Positions 38,001 to 49,417 of a stretch of 64,000 bases of DNA are shown here, piece by piece (position 1 is the first letter of the stretch; each line of letters opens with the position of its first letter). Both the position numbers and the translations under genes were made by a program. The notes below the pieces were generated by a model. It ran no database searches. It was not told the DNA's origin and was given only the letters and a program-made list of their open reading frames with translations. Source of the stretch: Nautilus pompilius (lineage: Eukaryota > Mollusca > Cephalopoda > Nautilida > Nautilidae); the NCBI GenBank assembly GCA_018389105.1, contig JACATO010001057.1:124001-188000 (forward strand), in the 5' to 3' direction.

Positions 38001-41000
38001 TTCCTGCCTCCTTCTCTGGTGTTTCTAATTTACTCTTTTCCGAAAACTTTCTGATGTCCATTTTTGAAAAATGAAGATTAACAAAACTAAAACAAATACA
38101 AGTGTAAACTGTACTTGACTTGACTGGGTCACTCGGCTACCAGATGGAGATTTCTCTGGCAATTTTTATAGCCTGATGGGATCTGAAAGTGGCTCCTAGC
38201 ACTGCTGATATAATCAAAGCACATTTATACTAACCAAATGGCAACCCCTTCATTTCTTAATTAACCTATCAGCTTGTTTCTCAAAACTTCAGAGAAAGAG
38301 AGAGAGAGATGGTTTAGCTATTTACTTTCAAAGTCTTATATTGTAATTTCTTGTATCGCTACTCTCTTGTTGGATTCTGATCTTTTGGCCTTTGGTTGGA
38401 TACAATCAGACTCCTTATTTCTTGACCAATCACCACACACCAGTGAGCATGGTGAATCAGGAAAAGAATAACACCAGCATTACATCACCACCAACTTTCA
38501 GGGTTGGGGGGGGGTTGCCTCCTTCTGCCCCTGCCAATGCCCATGGCTCTACTAAAACTTTCTGGTTTTTCGATCTGGGAAGAAACTAGAGCCCAGAGGG
38601 TATCCACTTGAAGAGAAGAGTGAAGAGAAGAAACCGTGCAAAGCCAAGCCAATATTTTCCTTTCTTCCATAAACAATTACCATATTTTTTATAATTCTGT
38701 CACTGGTCATTCACTCAATATCCATCATAAGAAAAACATTCGGTGTGTGTAACTAGTGGTCCAGCAGTCTCCCTGGTATAACAAGAGTTAAAATAAACTC
38801 CCTCAATAACAACTCATGATTCCATAAATTTAAGTCTGCAACTACCTAGTTTTTTTTGTTTTTTTTAATGGTTGGGATAAATTATCCTGTAAAATATTAT
38901 TCTTTTAGTTCTAAGGCAGTTTTATGAAGATAAAATGGTAACTGTAAGTTTCATTTATGTAAAGTCTGTTGTACTAGTGTTGTTAATGTTCACATGAAGA
39001 GGCCTTATCAAATGTTAAAGTGTTGGTAATCTGATCTATGTTAAGTAGAGCCACATTTTTGCAAATTTCTAAAATATATTCTAACTCCACCAATAGGTTG
39101 TCAGTACTGATATGTTTTGCTAAATACAGCTATATATTCAGGAAGCCTTGCAATGAGGGATTTTCAAATTAAACCCACCTGAAATAGCATTTCTGTAATG
39201 GTATCTGACCACTAGGTTTCAAGTGAGCATTCCTAGTAAATGCGAACTAGTTAGCTGTTCTTCCATGTCCAATAAGCTTCTGATGTCCTGTTCACACTTT
39301 GTATGTATGCACACATGCATGGACAGACAGACAGATCATGAGATTCTCACTATGTAAAGGAGAAAAGCGAGCTAGGGCAAGTTGTAAGTAAGAAAGGGCA
39401 AAAAACATCATAGGTTGTGATGTAGCCACTAAATATATCCTTCAATTCTTAGTTGTAACTAGATATGGAACATTCCAATTGGTGACTGTGTAAACACACT
39501 CTTTAAGGAGAAGTGGGATGGGGATGGAGTCAGTAATCTCCTTGCAGGATTGTGCTAATGTTTTGTTCAGGAAGGAAGTCAGCTTCAGCAGCAGCACTGC
39601 ATTGTTGAAATTTAACTATCAGTGGAAAGAACTCAGTTTTAGATTTCAGATGTCAGCAAACACATGAAATAGAAAGGCATAATTTAAAATGTTAATTATC
39701 AAGACTATCTTGAAAATGGAAACAGGAAGAATTTGATGAAATGATGATTAAAAATTGTCTTCAGAAACTGATGAAAGCCTGAAAGATGATACAGCTGTAG
39801 CACTGCCAATATGATTGTGCAAATATAAAAAGCTGTTGTTACAATGTTGGCTTTGTAGAGTCAACCTGGAAATATAAACTAAACAAAGAGTCTGGTCATC
39901 AGTCAGGTATCCTGTCTCTGTTAAAATGATGAGCAAGAAGCCTACTTCAACTTTCATATTATTTGTTTAGACATGAAGTAACTCTAGAGTATCATTTACT
40001 GCATACATCTTTAAAGAGATTAAATAAAACATAATTTTATTTGTTGCACAATACTGGCATATCAACAAAAACTAGCACATAATCTTTGTGAATGACACTA
40101 GCTAGCTGAAACCTACCATTGCTAAATTGAAAATAATTTATTTTCAATGTGTTTGCACAACGTCTAAATGACAGAGAATGCACCAATCATGAGTCAATGG
40201 AGATTACAAGCATCTTTAAATTTATTTGAGCAACATGTCACCATTTTGATAACCATGACAATCATTTACAAAGTGAAATCAGGGTAATAAAGATTAGCCT
40301 GTGTTCAGCATGTAATGAATATAAGTGAAGAAACTGGTCATATGGCATTAGAATTGATAAAAAACAGAGCAAGAAAATCAAATTTTAATGGAAAGTACCT
40401 CCATTTAAAGGCAAACTGAAACTGACATTCTGGTGACCAGGGCAGGTTATAGGGAGCATGGCTGCAGTCACCTTCTACTCCCATCATCAGTGAAGTTTAT
40501 TTGCTGATGGCTCAAAGCTATCCCATGCATAGCCACACAGTTTCAATGTTCAAGCAGTGGTGAATGGTAAAGTACCTTTCCTTATGCTCCCTGATAGGTT
40601 AAAAGCTACACCCTACCTTTGCGTTTATACTGTTGTCTAATATGCTGCTTCTCTGAAACCAAGTTATTAGTGATATCCTACAGGAGAGGTCTGAAGTTGA
40701 GCCTCATAGCTATTTATTAAAACTCAGGCAATGTGCTCACAGACAATGTTAAAAGTTTGGTATCAAATAGAGGTATAAGGAAGGTATGAATTTTCAAGTG
40801 AAAGTGAACTGGGTTCTAGATCAAGAAGTAGCTGTATTTGAAGCTATGAAAAATGATTTGCCCAATGAGGTACTAAACTACCTTTAGGACACATACATAG
40901 GTTGGCTGAGGAGGGTAGGCAGGCAACTGCTGAATACCGTTCCAAAATGTTCGTGGTTGTGTAGAAAATCTGCCTCACATAGATGACACCCTAGAGCAGC

Positions 41001-44000
41001 AGTAAACTGCAGAGATACACCCTCCCGTATATACATACATTGCTGAACAAAGATTATAGAAGCAAAGGAAAAACTGGGTATAAAATGAAAATAATGTGAT
41101 AGAATCACCTCTTGTGCAAAAACGAAATGCTTGATAGTAGTCGTGTGCTGATATAGTAAACTGTGATTGGTTGTCATGCAAGACGTCAGATAGTACCACC
41201 ACACCTGCAGAAGAGCTATAGAAGTATAGACAGTGATATCTTTGTAGTGGGTGAATATGGTGAATACTAAGGCTCCTGGAAATGAAAGATCATATGACAA
41301 GTGTATAGATATTAAAGTCTTAGTCTATGAAGGCTACTCCATGCAGCAGATTGTGACCCAACTTCATGTCTCAGAAGCTGCTGTAGGCAAAACTTGAAAA
41401 AAATATGCAAACCTTGTACTGTTGAAAATAGACACGGCTGAGGAAGAAAACCCAAACTTTCCAAAAGTAATGTCAAGTGCCACAAGGGTATATATTCTCC
41501 ATATGATAGACAACAAGCCAGTAAAGATCTTGTGAATGATCTAGCTGTAAGTACAGGTGTTAAAACTCTTTCAGGGACAGTAAGATACTCATTAGTGCAG
41601 AGGTCTCAATAGATGAGCAGCTGGCTAAAAAACATTGGTGGGAAGAGGAAGGGCTGCTGAAATAAAACAGTTGAATGACCAAACATGGAAGGAGGTGCTT
41701 TTTACAGATGAGTCCAACTTTAAACTGTTTGGCAATAATCAATGGCAGTTTGTTTGAAAGCAGACTGAGAAGCAGTACAGCAGTCAGTGTACAACACCTA
41801 CAGTGATGTATGGAGGTGAATCAATACAAGTTTGTGTTGCAAATTAACTAGAATTTTTGAAGATTTGCATAAAATCAAAGGCATACTGACTGCCAACTTG
41901 TAGAGACTGGTTGTTATCCATCTGCCATCTCTTCAGGAAGACATCTCATTGGGTGGAGATTCATCTTCCAACATGACAATGAACCCAACCATATAGCCAA
42001 TGTGATAAAAAAAAAACTATCGGGAAGGTAAAGAAGCTGATGGAACATTCACAATTGTTTCTTATCCTGCACAAAGTTCTGATGTAAACAGCATTAAGGC
42101 TATATGGGGTTATATGGCCACTGAGAGTCATGGGACAACCAAATTTTGAACAAAATTCCAGTCATACAATGATAACTTGTATGTGAACAGGAAAGCAAGG
42201 TGTCATCTTCTATATAAAACAAAGGGCTCACACATCAAATACCAATGCAACATAAAACATATTCATTTTGTACCTGAGATTTTGCCAGAATAAAAAGAAT
42301 GCCAATAATTAATGACTCACTGTTAGTTACTAACAACATTCCACCTAAATATTAACTGCAAACTAAAGCAGTCAGAATTACTGTAAAAACCATAAACAAA
42401 CAAGTAACAAACCATATGGCAAGTTTTCTCCCATTATTTTTGCTATAACTGTTTATTTTGGAACTTATAGTAAATTTTGAAAAATTATTGCAATACAATT
42501 TTGATTATATTTTGAAATACAGTGATAATTACTGATACAAGGCAATTCTTAACATGTAAGCTTTAGCTAAAATATTTGATTTCTATTGTGGCACAATGTT
42601 TTTTTAGCCAATGTCCAAGGATAGCTTGTAAGGAAAAGTGGTATATATAATAAACTTGCCACAATAATTTGGCTACCCACTGTTATTAAACTATTAGTTT
42701 GCTGTGGAAAATGACAAATAAAGACAAGGAATAGTGTGGAATTCTTTATGTTAAAATGTGGCTAAGCTATCTTTTGTATCACAAAAATCTCTACCCTGTT
42801 TGGAACTGAATCAATGAAATTTTGTATCTCAGTCTGCTCCAGATTCCCTGTATCTATCTTTTAATTCCATCATATTGGCAGATGTGGGTGGACATGTTGT
42901 TTTCAGCTGACAATTGAGATATTGTCACAGATGCTCAATCAGATTCATATCAAGGTTTTGGAGTACCAAGGGAAAAATGACTAGACTTCTCTTTCATGTT
43001 GTGGCCAGATGAGAGATGTGGCATTTAGCACCATCCCCCTGAAAAATATGAGAATCAGATCTCAGTATGGTACAATGGTAGGAGATGGGTCTCTTTCTTT
43101 CTCTCATTCCAAATTACAGAGCAGTCCATGTCACTCCTATCTCCATGTTTGACCATATGCTAAAGATATTTGAGTTGAAGATCTTCCTTAGGTCTTCTCC
43201 AAAACTAGATGTGACTTGCTGAAATCTAGATTTACTGGAGAAGAGTACATGTTGCTAATACTTGAGAGTTTTTCCAAACATCCTAGACCAGAAACTTTGA
43301 AGCATTTTATTCCATCTAAACAGGGGTTTCTTATGTGCTATATACCCATCATAAATAAGTTGGTGGTGATGACAATAGACCATTTTTTGGCTTATTTCTG
43401 TTGTATGAGGGATATCAGCAAGGAACCTTCATGATGATGTGTTGCTCTTTTCATGGTGTCACTGCTGAAGGCCTTCTAGGGCACTTTGGTACAGCAGTGA
43501 TATCTGTGATAATACTGGCTGCAGAGCCACAAGAAATGCTAGATCTTTGCTAATCTAACATTTACACTGAACAGCCTATAAAATGACCTTGAATAAAATT
43601 AAAATATTGAGAGATTTGCTATTTTATGGGATGTTGAGTCCATATACCTAGATACTCAATATATACAAAATCACACCTGAAATGTGTAAATTTGTAAAAA
43701 AAAAACATTAATTTATGGTGATGGCTGAGCTGATATCGCAGAGCACTGTAACTACATGTGCATATATAAGCTAACTTAGGACATGATGAACAAAAGGCAT
43801 CGCAGACGACAGAGCTGAGACAAACCCAGAAGAAATTTGGCTACATAATAGTAAAGACTTAGTGACAGAACAATAACCTACCTAGTGTATAGGTTTCAAA
43901 TTTACTATTAATAAGGACTTCCTACCATAAATTTATTTTTATCAGCTCTTTTATGTCGCACAAGCTGATGTCATCATCTCCCTATTTGAACTACAAGGAA

Positions 44001-47000
44001 GTGAAAATGTCAATTTTGATTACACAGGATAAACATTATTAATTTAATGTCTAGACCAGATAGCAGCCTACCTCCTACTAAAGAAACTACAAATTCACGC
44101 CATTCAGAACCTGAAATACTTATTGTTTGCTTGGTAATTAAGCAGAACTTCAAATTTATAAACTGTTTATTATTTTTAATGAAACTAATCTACTCTGTTT
44201 ACCAAATAACTAAACAATCCTAAATTCATTGGATACGATTTCGAGATAAAAGTTTACTTCGCTAAATATGGACACACACAGTCCAGTGGTAGACTAATGA
44301 ACTGCTGGGTTGGGAGCCTCCGGTCAGGGACTGACTCAGTTTGCCGTACCTCCCTAGTATGATTTTTTCTTGTTCTTCATCTCTAGCTGGGTGGGCTTCC
44401 TCCCACATCTAAAATATTAAGGGTTCTAGTAAGGCTTTTCCTGCAGAAGCTGAAAGTGGCAAATTCTTTGTGATTCAAGGCAGGCAACACTTTCTAACAG
44501 ACAACAATATTTCTCTTTCTATCAAACTCACTCATTACCAGGGTTGTCTCCCTTGTAGACTACAATGTACAAAAAAAAAGAAAAAAGTCTACACGTTGTG
44601 CTACAATAATACAAGAAATTTGTTTTACACAATAAAATAAAAAAAAACAGCAGTTAATTTAAAATAACGCTAGATTTGCATGCCTCAAATAATACTTAAC
44701 AACGAGTAAGAATACATTTTTTAAAGTTTCCCATAATGAATAAACAAGTTTCTGGTCAACCACTACTGCAAATCTGAACAAAACTAAAAATAAGGCGGCA
44801 CTGATGGAGCAAACGGACAAAATAAATGAAAACTACAAAGAAAAAACTGCCAAATGTTTTTAGCTGTTCATTTTCCGTTCACAATTTGTTGTTTAATGCA
44901 TACCAAACACTATTCGTGACCCATTAATCCATACTAATTTGTTTTAACTCCTTAGATTGATGAAGAAAAGTCAATGGTATAAATAATCAAGATTCCAACA
45001 GTGGTAAAGCAGCAATGGCCCGCCTCTCTAACAGATTACCCAGGTTTGTAAAGCTGTCAGTCACACCAACAGTTCTAATTTTTTTTAAAAAAATTTCCAC
45101 TAATTTTCCATTCTTATTTTTAGGTTGAACATTCGGTGCAAATACGATAATATAGTAGCTATTTATTAACAAACGTTATCTCTACCCTTGCATCTTTCCA
45201 TCAGCACTAAAATATTATGGTCAGATGAGTTAACTAACTAACTAATAATAATAATAATAATAATAGTGCACAGCCTCCTACCACAAAATAGTCAAACATA
45301 GTATTAATAGCAAACGTGTCTACAAGGGAGAGAATTCCCTAAAAGTCTCATTAGATTTGTAGGTATATGTATAGTTTGTGCAATTTTAAATTTCTTTACT
45401 GATAATTAGTAAAGAATGCTTAAAAATTTTATGTACTTTTTGTTATCATTTAAGAAAATAAATCTGTTGTGCCTAATGAAGTAAAGCTATAATTTATGAA
45501 AAGAATTAAGAGCTATTTTTTTGTAGAGATGCATAGTACAGAGTTATCTTACCAGTATGTCATCAGATTTATATATCAATATATTTAAAATATTTAAATT
45601 TTGAACTAAGATGTTTGGATGTAATAGGCTTAGGAACAAAAATCTATGATAAATGGATAAATTCATTTTCAATGACGAAATCTGTCCTAGTATGATATTT
45701 TTCTAAACATAAAACTGACATATCTTAGATTAATAGAGAACTTTCTAAGTCTATCATTGCCCTTGATGTTAAATAGGTTATAAGGTAAAGGCTTTAACCA
45801 TTTCTGTTTTGTGTGTGTGTGTGTGTTTTGGGAGATTAGCTCTCTCCTACCTTTCATATCTCAAACCTGCACATGAGCAGGCAACTAACTTCAACAGGGG
45901 ATAGAAACTATCTGAACTCTTCCAATTATGGTGGGAAGGAGAAAACTCACATAGAACAATTTGGTTCAGAGCAAGAAAATCTGCTAGACATCACACAGAA
46001 CCTGTATCTATGAACTGAACTATGGCCGCAAGCAACAATGTAGTCAAATAAACAATTAATTAATTTTTTAAAAATTACATTATTTCAGATTAATTTTTAC
46101 AAAAAAAAAACTGAAAATTACCTTTTAATGTAAAGAATTAATTATAACAAATATGCAAGAATTAATAGCATAATGAAGTTGAGTAATTATTATAAGCTTA
46201 ACCATAATTCTATTAGCACAAGTACAATCTTACTGCTTAATCTGACTTATGAATTTAATAAAAAGAATAAAGGTATACATTAATGACTGGGTGAATTATT
46301 CAGTGACAAACATTGTATCTTTTCAGCACAATTCACAATGTAGTGTTTCACACATCTATAAAAGTTATGTGCATCAAAAGATGCTACACACAGTTTCATT
46401 GCTGTTAAACATGCTAACAATACTTTTGGGCATTTTTAATATTTATAATAGTGAAAGGTATTAAGCTATTATGGACACCCACAAGTTGTACTACACATTA
46501 ACATAAACAAGAGACAGACATGGAAAAAATTTTCAACATCACTGGAAAAACCCACTGGCTTTGTTCAGAGCTATCAAATATTACAAACCTAGATCCATGG
46601 CTATCCAGTCACATGCCTCTATTCCATGTAGCCTTATAAAAGGGTCCCTTTCCAACTTCTTTCTTTTGTACTAAAAAGGAAAAGAGAACAAAATAAAATG
46701 CAGTTCCATCAGCAAAATCTTGCTGCCCATAATAAGTCAGGGAAGCACCATAAATTTACTTTCATTCGTGGACTTCAGGTAACATAGGACTGCACATCAC
46801 TGAAAGGTTGCTTTATTTGCTGACACATTCATCACAAGTATTTCAATGCCCCCTGAATAGCTCATCTTACTGACATATTTCAGGTGTTTCTAAAATGCTT
46901 TCAAATACTGTACCATATAAATAAAGTTCTGAAACCATTCATAAAGTTCTTGTAAAATAGTTGACAGAAACTTCAACTAAAAATTAGCAAAAGAGAATGA

Positions 47001-49339
47001 GGAGAATTTTCGTATAACTAAGGAAAAACGGTAAAAAAATAAAAGCCGTTCCATAGGTGAGAGAGAAATTTTATCTACCAAAATGTATTATGCATTTCAC
47101 AAATGACAGTAAATTGTGATTAGCCTTGATGAATTATGCCATGGATTCATATATATTATGAGACAGAATCTTATGTTGTTTCATTTGAAATATTCTGTTC
47201 TTAATCAGTTCTTCAATGTAAAATTATCCGGAGCTTTTCTCTAAGTGTTACACTGTTCTGTGACTTCCACCTTGAATCCTCACAGACAGACAGATAGCGA
47301 ATGTGTAGGGGAGCTAAGTAAGTATTATAATTGCTTGGAATAAAGAAGCCAAAGCAAGGTTTCATGCATGTTCATTCAGTTGAGCTGAATATAAACAGAC
47401 AAAAAATCCCAGTAATATATTACATATGCAAAATTTGAGGAAAGAACAAATAAAAATGAAGTGGACAGATTATGGTTTTATGATAAAAAGGTGAGAATGT
47501 GAAAAGTAAAATAAAACAAGCTATTGATAAAGTAATACCAAAAACAAAATGTTAAAAGGACCATGGGCACATGCCAGTAGGGTTAGAAAATTTAAACTGT
47601 AGTCAACAAACAAACTTGATGATGCTTATTAGAATTCTGTTGTTGTTGGAAAAAATAAAATTAAAACTATATTTAAAAGCTGATTTCTCTAGAGCTGGGT
47701 TAACCTCTCAAAAACCAGGTTGGCAGGCTTTTAAGATAAGACTTTGGTTTGCTGATAGTTCACTTTACAGCATAAGATTCTCTCATGTGAAATATAATGT
47801 TTATATATTCTAAAAGTAATCAGTTAGTGTATGAGATAGAATTAACTCAGACTCTATCTATGCAATTTTAATGATTCTGATACAAGCTTAGATGATCTGT
47901 AATCTTAAATCCTCCAAGACTAATTCATTATGATGATCATTATGACACAACCTAGAGTCTCTGAGGTCACTTAATGCATGAGAATGCAAATATTTAAAAA
48001 TGGATGTTATTTCACAGAGTTAACAACGTTCGTGAGTTTCTTCCCACATCTAAAATATATAGATTTATAGTAGGGTTTTCCGCGTACATCTGGTTGCGGT
48101 AACACCTGACAGGCTTACACCCTGGTCACTGCTCAAGAGCCACCAACCATACCTAGGTAACTATTTATTTGGTCCCCAAGGCTAATTAATGTCTTCCCCT
48201 TCTAGCTAACTGCTGGGAGATGTTCCTAGACCTCAAACATCAGGACAGGAGTTTGCCAAGAACAACAATAATGTTAATTTAAAATAAATATTATGCTATT
48301 GTCAAGAAAATTCTAGTTTAAAACTAAATAATCCTTGAATTAATAAATTAGACAAACTTTAAAAAATAGAAAAATTGACAAAAAAAAGAAAGTATAAAAA
48401 TGAAAATAATTCACAAGAATACAAAAAACCCATCACTATTTCAATGTTTCATTTATTCTGTTGAAAACGAGTTAGAGTTTTATATAAAAGGAAAGCTTTA
48501 ATGAATTTTATTTTTAGTTCCAAGTGTTATTTTTTTTTATAAATCCAGCTTTTTTGGCAGGCATAATTTCTCTAATTTACTTTAAACCTCAATACAAACT
48601 AAAGAACAAAAAAAGGAAGTTGAACTAAAGTTGATATTAAATAATCTTACCAGCCATTTGGTGTTTTCAGCAATTGCCCTGACATGTCTCATGGACATCC
48701 CACTAACCACAACAAGATAGTCAGTAAAGCTGATGTGATCAGGAACTTTTAGCACGCAAAGGTCTTTTGCTTTTTCTTCCTTAAGGACAGTCACAAGTTC
48801 TTCAATATCAAACACTCCAGATATACCTCCTGCAAACAAAAGAACATCTTCTCAAAACACAATTTCTTGTTTTGTTTTACCTTGAAATAAGCAGTCAGTT
48901 CAGTTATTCCCAGGGGATCACAGGTATAATATATATACTAGAATGTTCCATTAGTTGGGATACCTAATCCCCACCTAATAAACACAATTTAGGTGTATGG
49001 ACATATTTGAATAAAATAACGAGTGTACAGTAAACATTAGTGGAAAATTCCATTGTGAGGCATTTCGATAAAAATCCCACACTACACAGCCACCATCATC
49101 ATCCAGTTTAGTAGAGCATCAGAGTATACTCTCTCTCTCTCCCAACTTCGCCAAACACCTCTTTCAACACATATAACTGCTTTCTTTTACCTGTCAAAAG
49201 AAAAGAAAGGCATCTTAATTTGCCTATCGCTGCATTAAGCCAATGTGAATCGTACAAGCTCGGGAAATGGTCATGCCCCCAGAGGGTTCGTATTTTATTC
49301 CAACCTCACCCCAGATTACTCAAGAGGTATCATCAGAGA

Positions 49340-49370
<31 letters not shown>

Positions 49371-49384
49371 TGGAGAGAAGAGAT

Positions 49385-49417
<33 letters not shown>

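Larger units (their letters stand above)
43571..46588. other. MALSU1 intron 3, 5' part; SINEs only
   Basis: Carries the SINE at 44.28-44.58 kb, the (TAA)n repeat and the possible SINE at 45.82-46.04 kb. Otherwise AT-rich and featureless. Confidence 0.45.

Noticed and set aside
38500-38550. G-run and CCCCTGCC stretch as a hAT terminus for the 36-38 kb relic
   Set aside because: No matching inverted copy was found near 35.6-36.0 kb, so the end cannot be supported.
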